From Megamonas hypermegale (GTDB lineage: Bacteria > Bacillota > Negativicutes > Selenomonadales > Selenomonadaceae), in assembly GCF_900187035.1 (NCBI RefSeq), contig NZ_LT906446.1, positions 248,001 through 312,000 on the forward strand: DNA of 64,000 bases, in the 5' to 3' direction. Within the stretch, counting starts at the first letter, position 1, and every line of letters begins with the position of its first letter. Made by a program: the position numbers and the translations under genes. Positions 1 to 9,273 of the stretch are shown in pieces. The notes below the pieces were generated by a model. It saw nothing but the letters and a program-made list of their open reading frames with translations. It was not told the DNA's origin and searched no databases.

Positions 1-1241
1 TCGCCACCTTTTGCCCAAGCTTCAGAAATACTAACAGATGCGCCCATGCTTTCGCAAAGAGTTTTGAGTTCTTGTAATTCGTTTTCTGTATCTGTAGGAA
101 ATGCATTGATAGCAACTACGATTGGTAAACCGAATTTATGAATGTTTTCAATGTGTTTAGCGAGGTTTGTCATACCTTTTTTGAGTGCTTCAATATTTTC
201 TGTGCCAAGTTCAGTTTTAGCAAGTCCGCCGTGCATTTTTAAAGCGCGAATTGTTGCTACGATAACGACAGCATTTGGTTTAAAGCCAGTGAAGCGGCAT
301 TTGATATCGAGGAATTTTTCAGCACCAAGGTCAGCACCGAAGCCTGCTTCTGTTACAGTGTAATCAGCCATTTTCAAAGCGTATTTTGTAGCCATTACGC
401 TGTTGCAACCATGAGCGATATTAGCAAAAGGGCCACCATGAATGAGCGCAGGAGTACCTTCAAGTGTTTGTACAAGGTTTGGTTTGATTGCGTCTTTAAA
501 TAATAATGTGAGTGCACCAGTTACGTTTAATTCTTTAGCACGAACAATACGGCCAGAACGTGTATAACCAATGATGATGTTGCCGAGGCGTTTTTTCATG
601 TCTTCAAGGTCAGAAGTTAAGCATAAAATTGCCATCATTTCAGATGCAACAGTGATATCGAAACCAGTTTCACGAGGTACACCGTGTGCTTTACCGCCAA
701 GACCACAGATAATATTGCGAAGTGCGCGGTCATTTAAGTCGAGAACGCGTTTCCAAGTGATACGGCGAACATCAAGGTCAAGTGCGTTACCTTGTTGAAT
801 GTGATTGTCAATAACAGCTGCTAAAAGGTTATGAGCTGTAGTGATAGCATGGAAATCACCAGTGAAATGAAGGTTGATATCTTCCATAGGTACTACTTGA
901 GAATATCCGCCACCAGCTGCACCGCCTTTAAGACCAAAGCAAGGACCAAGAGAAGGTTCACGAAGGGCAATTGTAGTTTTTTTGCCGAGTTTGTGAAGAG
1001 CATCACCAAGTCCAATGCTTGTTGTTGTTTTGCCTTCACCTGCTGGTGTAGGGTTAATAGCAGTAACGAGGATTAATTTACCATTTGGTCTGTTTTTTAA
1101 TGTATTCCAGTAATCAAGGGAAATTTTAGCTTTATATTTTCCATATAATTCAAGGTCATCTTCAGGGATTTCAAGGTGTTTAGCAATTTCAGTTATAGGC
1201 TGCATGACAGCTTCTTGAGCAATTTCAACATCTGTTTTCAT
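1..1241 (-). CDS. fhs: Formate--tetrahydrofolate ligase, 3' end cut by window edge
   Basis: The enzyme makes 10-formyl-tetrahydrofolate from formate, THF and ATP, the entry of formate into C1 and purine metabolism in the cytoplasm. My translation from ATG 1241 reads [21 protein letters not shown], with the nucleotide-binding [10 protein letters not shown] at about residues 65-74, then [24 protein letters not shown]-type blocks and [20 protein letters not shown], all diagnostic of Fhs. The reading frame stays open to base 3. About 413 residues are present; the family is about 556 aa, so roughly 140 C-terminal residues lie outside the window. An SD (GGAGG) lies about 6 nt before the ATG. It lies downstream of folD, which acts in the same pathway, but is separated from it by a ZTP riboswitch and terminator, so it can be controlled on its own. 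Confidence 0.96.
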   Translation of the reverse strand, partial: MKTDVEIAQEAVMQPITEIAKHLEIPEDDLELYGKYKAKISLDYWNTLKNRPNGKLILVTAINPTPAGEGKTTTSIGLGDALHKLGKKTTIALREPSLGPCFGLKGGAAGGGYSQVVPMEDINLHFTGDFHAITTAHNLLAAVIDNHIQQGNALDLDVRRITWKRVLDLNDRALRNIICGLGGKAHGVPRETGFDITVASEMMAILCLTSDLEDMKKRLGNIIIGYTRSGRIVRAKELNVTGALTLLFKDAIKPNLVQTLEGTPALIHGGPFANIAHGCNSVMATKYALKMADYTVTEAGFGADLGAEKFLDIKCRFTGFKPNAVVIVATIRALKMHGGLAKTELGTENIEALKKGMTNLAKHIENIHKFGLPIVVAINAFPTDTENELQELKTLCESMGASVSISEAWAKGG

Positions 1242-1297
1242 TTGGGTAATTACCTCCAATTTGTTTTATATTACTATTATCTCATATCTCAGGACAT

Positions 1298-1401
1298 AAA
1301 AAAACGCCTGAGCATATGATTTTATGCCCAGACGGTCGACTTTTTTGTAAATAGTACGGTTCACGTGGTTAATTCCACTTAAAATCCGTCAGTTCCGTAC
1401 C
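1298..1401 (-). promoter_or_regulatory. ZTP (pfl) riboswitch with intrinsic terminator, upstream of fhs
   Basis: On the minus strand, immediately after the folD stop, the RNA carries the ZTP landmarks in order: GGAACUGACGGA (1385-1396), GUGGAAUUAACCAC, then CCGUCUGGGCA. GACGG can pair with CCGUC, giving the expected pseudoknot, and the pair differs by covariation from the GGCG/CGCC form I remember for Fusobacterium. The 3' part of the aptamer overlaps a terminator: stem 1305-1315/1324-1334 followed by seven U (1298-1304). Binding of ZTP/AICAR derivatives, which build up when 10-formyl-THF is short, should stop the terminator forming and turn fhs on. Known association: pfl RNAs precede fhs, folD and purH genes. 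Assigned by eye, not by a covariance-model search. Confidence 0.85.
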
Positions 1402-1403
1402 GT

Positions 1404-2303
1404 TTATGAATTTATGTCTTTATTATAACAAAGTGCATATTGATTAGCAAGTTGCATTTTTAATGCTGTAACAGTATTTTGCATTAGCATAGCGATTGTC
1501 AAAAGACCTACGCCACCAGGTACAGGTGTGATAGCTCCAGCAACGTTTACGGCATTTTCAAAATCGACATCACCGACAAGTTTTTTTGGTGCAATGCGGT
1601 TAATGCCAACATCGATTACTGTAGCACCAGGTTTTATCATATCTGCTGTGATAAATTTTGGCTTACCAATAGCTGCAACTATAATATCTGCACTTTTACA
1701 TATTTCTTTTAAATTTTTTGTATGGGAATGGCAGATAGTAACTGTAGCATTTTTAGATAATAATAAATGTGCCATCGGTTTACCAACGATATTGCTGCGG
1801 CCGATTACAACGGCATGAGCGCCATCGATGTTTATATTGCTAGCTTCGAGCATTTTTAAGCAACCGTGTGGAGTACAAGGGATTAAAGCTTCTTGTCCAG
1901 TGACGAGCTTGCCTACATTGATAGGATGAAAACCATCTACATCTTTAAATGGATTTATTTCATTTAAAATTTCTTCTTCATGTTGCGCAATAGCTTTTGG
2001 CAATGGTAATTGTACTAAAATACCATGAATTTCTTTGCGAAAATTTAATTCATCGATTTTGCGAATTAATTCTTCTTTTGTAGTAGTTTCAGGCATTTCA
2101 ATGACTTCGGAATAAATGCCTATTTCTTCGCAAGCTTTATGTTTATTGCGTACATATACTTTAGAAGCAGGATTTTCGCCTACGATGATAACGGCTAAAC
2201 CAGGTGTTACGCCGTATTCTTGTTTAATGTTTAAAATTTCTTTTTTTGCTTCTTCTTTAAATTGAGTGGCGAAAACTTTGCCAGATAGGATTGTTGCAGT
2301 CAA
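1404..2303 (-). CDS. folD: Bifunctional methylene-THF dehydrogenase / methenyl-THF cyclohydrolase
   Basis: Interconverts 5,10-methylene-THF and 10-formyl-THF using NADP. The S-x-x-Y-V-x-x-K active-site block is seen as SKVYVRNKHKACEEIGI, the Rossmann segment as VVIGRSNIVGKPMAHLLL, and the C-terminal signature as PVPGGVGLLTIAMLMQNT. I choose TTG 2303 as start (MTATILSGK..., 299 aa), because the SD GGAGG (2312-2316) lies 8 nt upstream; a longer frame from GTG 2312 would overlap that SD. The ubiA stop lies 16 nt upstream, so folD is probably cotranscribed with ubiD-ubiA. The fhs riboswitch begins right after its stop codon. Confidence 0.95.
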   Translation of the reverse strand: MTATILSGKVFATQFKEEAKKEILNIKQEYGVTPGLAVIIVGENPASKVYVRNKHKACEEIGIYSEVIEMPETTTKEELIRKIDELNFRKEIHGILVQLPLPKAIAQHEEEILNEINPFKDVDGFHPINVGKLVTGQEALIPCTPHGCLKMLEASNINIDGAHAVVIGRSNIVGKPMAHLLLSKNATVTICHSHTKNLKEICKSADIIVAAIGKPKFITADMIKPGATVIDVGINRIAPKKLVGDVDFENAVNVAGAITPVPGGVGLLTIAMLMQNTVTALKMQLANQYALCYNKDINS

Positions 2304-2319
2304 AATAAGCACCTCCGCT

Positions 2320-3165
2320 TTAAATTAAATCTATTAATGTAAATATAAAGATAACAATAGATACAATGCCGTTGCGCATGAAATAAACTTGCGTTAGGCG
2401 ATGAAAATCATTTGGTGAAATTATATTGTGTTGATAAATTAAAGTTACAATAGCAATTAAAACGCCAATGTAATAAATCCAAGATAAATCAAAATAAATT
2501 CCAGTTAAAATAAAGCATAATATTGATACGCAGTGAAGATAAGCGGCAATGCGATGAGCTTTAGCAACGCCAAATTTTGTCGCTAAAGAATGCAAATGAT
2601 GCTTTAAATCAAATTCACGGTCTTGACTGCCGTAAATTGCATCAAAACTACCTATCCAAAGGCAAACACCGCCACTTAAAAATATTATACCGAGTGGAAG
2701 TTGTCCTGTCACAGCCATATATCCGCCCGCTGGTGCCATGGCAAGAGCTACGCCAAGGAAATAATGGCAAAGAAATGTAAATCTTTTTGTATATGGATAA
2801 AATAACAAAAAGAATAAACAGATAGGTGTAAGCTTTAAGCAGATTGGTGCAAGTTGAGCGGCAGAAAATAAAAATATGGCTAAACTTATGATGATTAAAA
2901 CGAAGACTTCAATTGGTTTTATGGTGCCAGCTACAAGCGGGCGTTTTTTCATGCGGGGTTGAACTTTATCAAATTTTAAGTCAACAATATTGTCCATAGC
3001 AAGTGCAGAACTTCTAGCACCTACCATAGCAAGTGTAACCCAGATAAAATCGTGAAAAGTGGGAATACCCTTTGCCGCAAGGAACAATCCCATATAAGCA
3101 AAGGGCAGAGCAAATACTGTATGATGAAGGGCAATATTATTGATATGAGCGGAGAGCTTACTCAA
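2320..3165 (-). CDS. UbiA-family membrane prenyltransferase (MqnP-like)
   Basis: A polytopic membrane protein of 281 aa with about eight hydrophobic segments. It shows both Asp-rich UbiA motifs: DNIVDLKFDKVQPRMKKRPL (about residues 58-77) and DAIYGSQDREFD (about 174-185), which bind the Mg-prenyl diphosphate. It should prenylate an aromatic acid. With UbiD overlapping it by 8 nt and UbiX at 60.7 kb, the set fits the late futalosine-type menaquinone steps (MqnP, MqnL, MqnM). The menaquinone reading is inference: no mqnA-E genes lie in the window, and 4-hydroxybenzoate octaprenyltransferase is the usual automatic label for this family. Confidence 0.85.
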   Translation of the reverse strand: MSKLSAHINNIALHHTVFALPFAYMGLFLAAKGIPTFHDFIWVTLAMVGARSSALAMDNIVDLKFDKVQPRMKKRPLVAGTIKPIEVFVLIIISLAIFLFSAAQLAPICLKLTPICLFFLLFYPYTKRFTFLCHYFLGVALAMAPAGGYMAVTGQLPLGIIFLSGGVCLWIGSFDAIYGSQDREFDLKHHLHSLATKFGVAKAHRIAAYLHCVSILCFILTGIYFDLSWIYYIGVLIAIVTLIYQHNIISPNDFHRLTQVYFMRNGIVSIVIFIFTLIDLI

Positions 3166-4618
3166 GACCGAGTTCCGCCCATTTTTTATCTACTACTTTT
3201 TTGATGTCATCAGACATTACTATTTCATCAGGCCATTCACGACTATGACCTTCTTCTACCCAAGTTTTTGTAGCATCAATGCCGATTTTTGTACCCCATT
3301 TAGCCATTGGTGAAGAGTGGTCGAGAGCATCTAATGGGCCATCTACCATGACTAAATCTTGTTTAGCATCAATATTATTGTAAACACGCCACCAAACTTC
3401 TTTTTCATTTTGTACATCAACATGTTCATCAACTACGATGATTAATTTTGTGAACATCATTTGACCCATGCCCCAAAGAGCGTGCATGACTTTTTTAGCT
3501 TGCTGTGGATATGTTTTTTTGATGGATACCATTACACAATCGTGGAAAACGCCTTCAAGTGGGAAGTTGATATCGCGAATTTCAGGAATAGCTTGCTGTA
3601 AAAGTGGCAAGAAAATGCGTTCTGTAGCTTTAGCGAGATAGCAGTCTTCCATTGGTGGTTTACCTACGATAGTTGCCGCATAAATAGGATTTTTGCGATG
3701 TGTGATACAAGTGATATGGAATACTGGATAGTCATCAGCGAGAGAATAATATCCTGTATGGTCACCGAATGGGCCTTCACGGCGAGTTTCACCGATATTT
3801 ACATAACCTTCTAAAACGATTTCGCTTGTAGCAGGAACTTCAACATCGACAGTTTTACATTTAACCATTTCTACGGATTTTTTACGCAAAAAGCCTGCAA
3901 ATACCATTTCATCAATATCGCGTGGCAATGGAGCAGTAGCAGAATAAGTAACGACTGGGTCTGTTCCGATTGCTACAGCCACTTCGATTTTGTCTACGCC
4001 CATTTCTTTATAAGCACGGTAATTGCTAGCGCCATCTTTATGCAAATGCCAATGCATACCAGTTGTTTGACTATCATATTTTTGTAAGCGGTACATACCT
4101 ACATTGCGTTTACCCGTTTTAGGATTGCGTGTAAATACAAGTGGTAAAGTGATGAATGGGCCACCATCTTGAGGCCAACATTTTAAAATAGGAAATTTGT
4201 CCAAGCTTGGATTGTCTGTGATGACAACTTCTTGACATGGTGCTTTTTTTACGTATTTAGGGAAATTTATAGCTCTTTTTGCAGTAGGAATGATATGCAG
4301 TAAATCCATTTTGTGTTGCAAAGAGATATACGGTAATTTTAAAATTTCTCTGAGTTCATTAGGGATTTCTTCAATATCATCAACGCCAAAAGCAAGTGCT
4401 AAACGTTCTTTACTGCCAAAAGCGTTCATAAGAACAGGCATATCATAACCGATAACATTTTCGAATAAAAGGGCTACGTTTTTATCCCCTTCCATTTTAG
4501 ATACGCGGTCAGTAATTTCTGTGATTTCTAAGTTGCAATCAACAGGTGTTTTTATGCGCTTAAGCCAGCCATGCTGTTCTAAAGCTTTAATATATTCTCG
4601 TAAGTCATAGAAAGCCAA
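3158..4618 (-). CDS. UbiD-family prenyl-FMN-dependent decarboxylase (MqnL-like)
   Basis: Removes the ring carboxylate from a prenylated aromatic acid using prenylated FMN made by UbiX. The fold is seen in the MHWHLHKDGASNYRAY segment and in RREGPFGDHTGYYS, which holds the Arg-Glu pair of the active site and metal site. Length is about 486 aa, typical of the family. The frame is open to GTG 4627, but AAGGAG directly abuts that codon. TTG 4618, about 8 nt after the SD, gives MAFYDLREYIKALEQHGWLKRI, which aligns with the usual UbiD N-terminus, so I prefer it. The 8-nt overlap with ubiA suggests translational coupling. Confidence 0.93.
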   Translation of the reverse strand: MAFYDLREYIKALEQHGWLKRIKTPVDCNLEITEITDRVSKMEGDKNVALLFENVIGYDMPVLMNAFGSKERLALAFGVDDIEEIPNELREILKLPYISLQHKMDLLHIIPTAKRAINFPKYVKKAPCQEVVITDNPSLDKFPILKCWPQDGGPFITLPLVFTRNPKTGKRNVGMYRLQKYDSQTTGMHWHLHKDGASNYRAYKEMGVDKIEVAVAIGTDPVVTYSATAPLPRDIDEMVFAGFLRKKSVEMVKCKTVDVEVPATSEIVLEGYVNIGETRREGPFGDHTGYYSLADDYPVFHITCITHRKNPIYAATIVGKPPMEDCYLAKATERIFLPLLQQAIPEIRDINFPLEGVFHDCVMVSIKKTYPQQAKKVMHALWGMGQMMFTKLIIVVDEHVDVQNEKEVWWRVYNNIDAKQDLVMVDGPLDALDHSSPMAKWGTKIGIDATKTWVEEGHSREWPDEIVMSDDIKKVVDKKWAELGLE

Positions 4619-4772
4619 GAAATTCACTCCTTAATTAAATTTATTTTGCATTGAATATTATAGCATAATATAGGCTGTTTTTCTTTGAGATGATGATAAA
4701 AAAGGTTTAAAGCATATCTTTTTTATTATTTATAATGGAGCTTCAAGGTAGTTTAAATTTTACAGTATATAG

Positions 4773-4778
4773 TATAAT
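4773..4778 (+). promoter_or_regulatory. Possible -10 box before the decarboxylase-tmk operon
   Basis: A perfect TATAAT lies 42 nt before the start codon in an AT-rich gap between divergent genes. No convincing -35 is found 16-18 nt upstream (only TAGTTT), so this is a weak call resting on position and the -10 alone. Confidence 0.35.
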
Positions 4779-4819
4779 ATTTATTGAATTTAATTATATG
4801 AAATAAGGAAGGTTTATTG

Positions 4820-6280
4820 ATGGAGCAAAACAAAACACCATTGTTTACAGCAATGAAGAATTATATTGCGGATAAAGCGATGGCTTTTCATACGCCGGGG
4901 CATAAACAAGGTAAAGGTATTCCCGATGAAATGCGTGAGATTATAATGCCTGATGGTTTAAAAATGGAAGTTTCCTTGATGGAAGAATTAGATGATATAC
5001 ATGGTGCAACTGGCTGTATAAAAGAAGCACAGGATTTAGCGGCTGATTTATATGGCGCGGATGAAAGCAGATTTTTTATCAATGGAACGACGGGAGCAAT
5101 TCATGCAATGTTGCTTACGGCATTAAATCCAGGCGATAAAGTCATTGTGCCACGCAATGCTCATCGAAGTGTATTAGGTGGTTTAGTGCTTGTAGGTGCG
5201 ACACCTGTATTCATTCAACCTGAAATAGATGAAAAATTGGGTATTGCTATGAGTATAACGCCAAATGAAGTGCAAAAAGTGATAAGTGAAAATCCAGAAG
5301 CTAAAGCGCTCGTCATGGTTTATCCTACATATTACGGCGTGGCTGGTGATATAAAAAAAATAGCTAAAATTGTACATGAAAATGATATGGTATTGCTCGT
5401 TGATGAAGCGCATGGACCCCATTTGCTCTTTTCTGATAGATTGCCAGTGCAGGCATTAGATGCAGGAGCAGATATTGTAGCGCAAAGCACACATAAAATT
5501 TTAGGTTCAATGACACAAACTTCGCTGTTGCATATGAAAAAAAATCGTGTAGATGTAGAGCGTTTTAATAAGATGTGTAGCCTTGTGCAATCCACTAGCC
5601 CGAATTATTTATTGATGGCTTCACTTGATACAGCTAGAAAACAAATGGCGACAAATGGTCGTGAACTCGTAGAAAAAGCAGTGGATTTAGCAGAAGATTT
5701 ACGCTGCAGAATAAATGAAATAGATGGATTGTATTGCTTTGGCAAAGAATATATGAATAGCGCTGGTAAATTTGCTTTAGATGTTACGAAATTGACTGTA
5801 AGCGTGCGTGAATTGGGCATAAGTGGCGCGCAGGCAGAACATATTTTGCGTCATAAGTATAAAATTCAATGTGAATTATCCGATTTTTATAATCTGTTGT
5901 TCATAATTTCATACGCAGATGGACAATATGAGTGTGATTATCTCTACAATGCTTTAAAAAGTTTAGCAGGAGAATTCATTGGAAAAAAACAAAAAGAACT
6001 TGTACAGATAAAATTGCCGTCTTTGCCTGAATATGTATTATCACCGCGCGAAGCGATGTTTAAAGAAACGAAAAAAGTAGAATTTAAGCAAAGTGCAGGT
6101 AAAATAGCAGGTGAAATGATAACATTTTATCCACCGGGAATACCGATAATTTATCCAGGTGAAAAAATAAGTAAAGAGATTATAGATTATGTAGATTTGC
6201 AAAAAAATAATGGCGGCAATGTAATTGGCCCAGAAGATGCTAATTTAAATACAATTAGAGTGGTGGTAGATGAAAAATGA
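4820..6280 (+). CDS. PLP-dependent Orn/Lys/Arg decarboxylase family protein (YaaO/SpeA-like)
   Basis: A fold-type I PLP enzyme of 486 aa, in the short Bacillus YaaO-like branch that lacks the N-terminal wing domain. The N-terminus AFHTPGHKQGKG, the substrate/PLP loop FFINGTTGAIHA, the PLP-ring Asp in VDEAHGPH, and the Schiff-base lysine in STHKILGSMTQTS (about residue 226) are all visible. The substrate (arginine, lysine or ornithine) cannot be decided from sequence. ATG 4820 follows AAGGAAGG; the TTG just before it is less likely. It overlaps tmk by 4 nt (ATGA), as in the yaaO-tmk pair of Bacillus. Confidence 0.92.
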   Translation: MEQNKTPLFTAMKNYIADKAMAFHTPGHKQGKGIPDEMREIIMPDGLKMEVSLMEELDDIHGATGCIKEAQDLAADLYGADESRFFINGTTGAIHAMLLTALNPGDKVIVPRNAHRSVLGGLVLVGATPVFIQPEIDEKLGIAMSITPNEVQKVISENPEAKALVMVYPTYYGVAGDIKKIAKIVHENDMVLLVDEAHGPHLLFSDRLPVQALDAGADIVAQSTHKILGSMTQTSLLHMKKNRVDVERFNKMCSLVQSTSPNYLLMASLDTARKQMATNGRELVEKAVDLAEDLRCRINEIDGLYCFGKEYMNSAGKFALDVTKLTVSVRELGISGAQAEHILRHKYKIQCELSDFYNLLFIISYADGQYECDYLYNALKSLAGEFIGKKQKELVQIKLPSLPEYVLSPREAMFKETKKVEFKQSAGKIAGEMITFYPPGIPIIYPGEKISKEIIDYVDLQKNNGGNVIGPEDANLNTIRVVVDEK

Positions 6281-6945
6281 AAGGAAAATTGATAATTATT
6301 GAAGCTGGCGATGGTTCGGGTAAAGCTACGCAGACAAAATTATTATATGATAGATTAGTGCGCATGGGAAAAAGCGTAATGAAAGTGGAATATCCAGATT
6401 ATGAAAGTGAAGCGTGTGCCCCTGTTAAGATGTATCTTAGAGGTGAATTTGGCGGTCATGCTGATGATGTAAATGCGTATGCGGCATCACTGTTTTTTGC
6501 TGTAGATAGATATGCATCATATCGTAAAAAATGGAAAAAAGCATATGAAGAAGGCACTATCATTTTAGCTGATAGATATACGACTTCTAATATGGTACAT
6601 CAAGCGGTAAAAATCAAAGATGAAACAGAGCAAGAAAATTTCTTGCATTGGCTTTGGGATACAGAGTTTACAAAAATGGGATTACCTGTGCCAGATAAAG
6701 TGATTTTCTTGAATATGCCACCATATTTGAGTGATAAATTGATTGAAAATAGAGCTAAGAAGACAAATACCGCCAAAGATATTCATGAAAAAGATACGGC
6801 ATATTTGGCAAGATGTCATATGGTTTATGAACAGATGGCACAAAAATACGATTGGGATATTGTAGATTGTGCTAAAGATGGAGCATTGCGTTCGATTGAA
6901 GATATACATGAAGATGTTTTCAGTGCTATTAAAATGTATTTATAA
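6277..6945 (+). CDS. tmk: Thymidylate kinase family protein
   Basis: Phosphorylates dTMP to dTDP. The P-loop reads EAGDGSGKATQTK (about residues 9-21), the DR(Y/S) base-binding segment is ILADRYTTSNMVHQ, and the LID-like part is ENRAKKTNTAKDIHEKD. The P-loop has Ala where Thr or Ser usually follows the catalytic Lys (GKAT rather than GKTT/GKST); the next Thr could serve for Mg. The family is normally about 205-215 aa; this one is 222. The gene overlaps the preceding decarboxylase by 4 nt, so they are translationally coupled. The family member could be a divergent dTMP kinase paralogue. Confidence 0.85.
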   Translation: MKGKLIIIEAGDGSGKATQTKLLYDRLVRMGKSVMKVEYPDYESEACAPVKMYLRGEFGGHADDVNAYAASLFFAVDRYASYRKKWKKAYEEGTIILADRYTTSNMVHQAVKIKDETEQENFLHWLWDTEFTKMGLPVPDKVIFLNMPPYLSDKLIENRAKKTNTAKDIHEKDTAYLARCHMVYEQMAQKYDWDIVDCAKDGALRSIEDIHEDVFSAIKMYL

Positions 6946-7047
6946 ATCAATTTGTTTATGATATACTAATTTCAGTTATATATGTGATGATATGCGTTGT
7001 GCTAGTAGGAATTTTTATTTTAAATTAGCCTAGAATGTAATATTATT

Positions 7048-7076
7048 TTGAAATATTTGCTAGCGCAAAGTATGAA
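7048..7076 (+). promoter_or_regulatory. Candidate sigma-A promoter before yaaR-holB block
   Basis: TTGAAA (7048-7053), a 17-nt spacer and TATGAA (7071-7076) lie 36 nt before the yaaR-like gene, in a 166-nt gap after tmk. Seen only as a consensus match, so it is a moderate-to-low call. Confidence 0.4.
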
Positions 7077-7111
7077 TATTTATTTTTGTATTAATCTAGG
7101 AGAATTTCAAT

Positions 7112-7447
7112 ATGAGAGAATTTGTAGTATCTGATGTAAATGCTCAAAAACAAAAAATATTAACAGAAGCTAAATCACTAGTACAAAATCCTACGGTAGA
7201 AAATATGCAAGCATATCAAATTACGATAAAAGATTTTGTATCATCTGCTGTAGCGCAGTTGTATATGACAGCAATAAAATCTGCTTGGGAAAATAAACCA
7301 CAGGAAAATTTTTATCTTCAAATAAGTGAAGTAGATAATATGCTTCAAAAAATCAGTCAATCTGTAGATGAAGGCAACACGGAAAATTTAATAAATCAAT
7401 GCGGACAATTAAATGAACTATTAGAAAGATTGTTCTGGTATAACTGA
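7112..7447 (+). CDS. YaaR-like DUF327 protein
   Basis: A small soluble helical protein (111 aa) of unknown function. The segment SLVQNPTVENMQAYQITIKDFVSSAV and the C-terminal VDNMLQKISQSVDEGNTENLINQCGQLNELLERLFW resemble the conserved part of Bacillus YaaR, and the gene holds the same place between tmk and holB. It is shorter than Bacillus YaaR (about 146 aa) and lacks its N-terminal extension. An AGGAG SD lies 9-13 nt before ATG 7112. holB follows after one base, so the two are coupled. Confidence 0.7.
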   Translation: MREFVVSDVNAQKQKILTEAKSLVQNPTVENMQAYQITIKDFVSSAVAQLYMTAIKSAWENKPQENFYLQISEVDNMLQKISQSVDEGNTENLINQCGQLNELLERLFWYN

Positions 7448-7448
7448 A

Positions 7449-8435
7449 ATGAATGATTGGTCTAGTATACAAGGACATGAACAGATAAAAAACGATTTGC
7501 GGCAACTTTTGGCAGAAAAAAGGTTGCCGCATGCGTTGCTTTTTACAGGGATTGAAGGTATTGGTAAAAATTTAACGGCTAACGTTTTGGCAAAAGTTCT
7601 TTTTTGTAGTGGTGAAAAAGAAAAACCGTGCAATAATTGTTCATCTTGTAGGGCTTTTGATGCTAAAAATCATCCCGATTTTTATTGTTTAGAGCCTGAG
7701 GGAAAGGCTAATAATATAAAGATTGAACAGATTAGGCAAATGCAGTCACAAATCGCTTTATCGCCGTATTTAGCTGATAAGCGAGTTGTAATAATCAATG
7801 ATGCTGAAACTATGAATGAAGCGGCAGAAAATAGCTTGCTTAAGACTTTAGAAGAGCCAACAGGTGATGTTGTTTTTATTTTAGTGACGGCAAATAAGGA
7901 TTTATTATTGCCTACAATTTTATCGCGTTGTATGAAATTGTATTTTGCGCCTCTTTCAGAAGATGAAATAAAAATTATTTTAAAGAGTAAATATGCTGTT
8001 AATGAGGATAAGGCTACAGTGATTGCTAAATTATCTGGTGGCAGTATGAAAAGAGCAATATCTTTTCTCGATGATGATAATTTTAATTTGTGTCAAAATG
8101 CAATGGATTTTTTGTCTAAGGATTTAAATGCAAAAGATATATGGCAAATAAGCGATGAATTTTCTGCTATGGATAAGGCTAAAATTAAGCAATGGGCAGA
8201 TTTTTTGCAAATGATAATAAGGGATTTATTATTATTACAAGCAGGCGCAGATGATAATCTTTTATATAATAGAGATAAAAAAGATGTACTAGATAAACTT
8301 ATAGTAAATTTTTCATTAAATCGATTGTTTAATTGTCAAAATTTGATAGAAAATCTTGTAAAACGTTTAAGTTCTAATGCAGATTTAAAACTTATGATGC
8401 AGGATTTTATGTTGAGTTGGCGAGAACAAAAGTAG
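7449..8435 (+). CDS. holB: DNA polymerase III delta' subunit
   Basis: Clamp-loader delta' subunit, 328 aa. The N-terminus WSSIQGHEQIKNDLRQLLAEKRLPHALLFTGIEGIGKN carries a Walker-A-like loop. The zinc module is seen as CSGEKEKPCNNCSSC, followed by NPDF-type HPDFYCLEPEG, and the AAA signature as ENSLLKTLEEPTGDVVFILVT with the SRC sensor (TILSRCMKL). The C-terminal third (about 210-328) is the helical collar domain, weakly conserved as usual. ATG 7449 has no strong SD and almost touches the yaaR stop, which fits translational coupling. The holB-ricT-trmN6-rsmI order matches Bacillus. Confidence 0.94.
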   Translation: MNDWSSIQGHEQIKNDLRQLLAEKRLPHALLFTGIEGIGKNLTANVLAKVLFCSGEKEKPCNNCSSCRAFDAKNHPDFYCLEPEGKANNIKIEQIRQMQSQIALSPYLADKRVVIINDAETMNEAAENSLLKTLEEPTGDVVFILVTANKDLLLPTILSRCMKLYFAPLSEDEIKIILKSKYAVNEDKATVIAKLSGGSMKRAISFLDDDNFNLCQNAMDFLSKDLNAKDIWQISDEFSAMDKAKIKQWADFLQMIIRDLLLLQAGADDNLLYNRDKKDVLDKLIVNFSLNRLFNCQNLIENLVKRLSSNADLKLMMQDFMLSWREQK

Positions 8436-8445
8436 GAGGTTAAAT

Positions 8446-9273
8446 GTGCAAACCGTTGTAGGTGTAAGATTTAAAAAAGCATGTAAAATATATTATTTTA
8501 GTCCTGGTGAACTTGTATTAGAACAAGGCGATGGCGTTGTAGTAAAAACAGCTCGTGGTGTGGAATTTGGGACAGTAGTAATTGGCCCTAGAGATGTTTT
8601 AGATTCTGAAGTGGTGCAGCCACTTAAAGAAGTACAGCGCAAAGCGACTGATGAAGATAGAGCTAAATTAGCAGAAAATAATATAAAAGAACAAGAAGCT
8701 TATAAAATTTGTGAAGAAAAAATTCAAAATAGACAATTACCAATGAAATTAATCAGTGTAGAATATACACTTGATGTGAATAAAATCATATTCTATTTCA
8801 CAGCTGATGGACGCATTGATTTCCGCGAACTTGTTAAGGATTTGGCGGCTATTTTTCATACTCGTATTGAATTACGTCAAATTGGCGTGCGCGATGAAGC
8901 AAAATTATTAGGTGGTATCGGCTGTTGTGGTAGACCGCTTTGTTGTGCGACTTTTCTTGGTGATTTTGAACCAGTGTCTATACGCATGGCTAAAGACCAA
9001 AGTTTATCATTAAATCCTACAAAGATTTCCGGTATTTGTGGTCGTTTAATGTGTTGCTTAAAATATGAAAATGACTTATATCAAGGTTGCAATAAACATA
9101 ATAGTATTGTAACACCACCTAAACAGGGAAGTCGTGTCGTATCTATAGAAGGGGAAGGCAAGGCGATTTCTATAAACACACAAAAACGTACAGTAACTGT
9201 TTTGTTGGATACGAAGAAAACGATAGTAGCTTCTTGGGAAGACGTTATAGAAAAAGATGAAGATGACATTTAA
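8446..9273 (+). CDS. ricT: PSP1-domain protein RicT (YaaT)
   Basis: A 275-aa PSP1 family protein. In Bacillus it forms the Y-complex with YlbF and YmcA, binds Fe-S clusters, and affects RNA maturation and development. The conserved Cys clusters are plain: GGIGCCGRPLCCATFL (about residues 161-176) and GICGRLMCCLKYE (about 194-206). Start is GTG 8446, 6 nt after AGGAGG. The 3' end overlaps the methyltransferase gene by 17 nt. YlbF and YmcA are not in this window, so the complex is inferred from the family only. Confidence 0.93.
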   Translation: MQTVVGVRFKKACKIYYFSPGELVLEQGDGVVVKTARGVEFGTVVIGPRDVLDSEVVQPLKEVQRKATDEDRAKLAENNIKEQEAYKICEEKIQNRQLPMKLISVEYTLDVNKIIFYFTADGRIDFRELVKDLAAIFHTRIELRQIGVRDEAKLLGGIGCCGRPLCCATFLGDFEPVSIRMAKDQSLSLNPTKISGICGRLMCCLKYENDLYQGCNKHNSIVTPPKQGSRVVSIEGEGKAISINTQKRTVTVLLDTKKTIVASWEDVIEKDEDDI

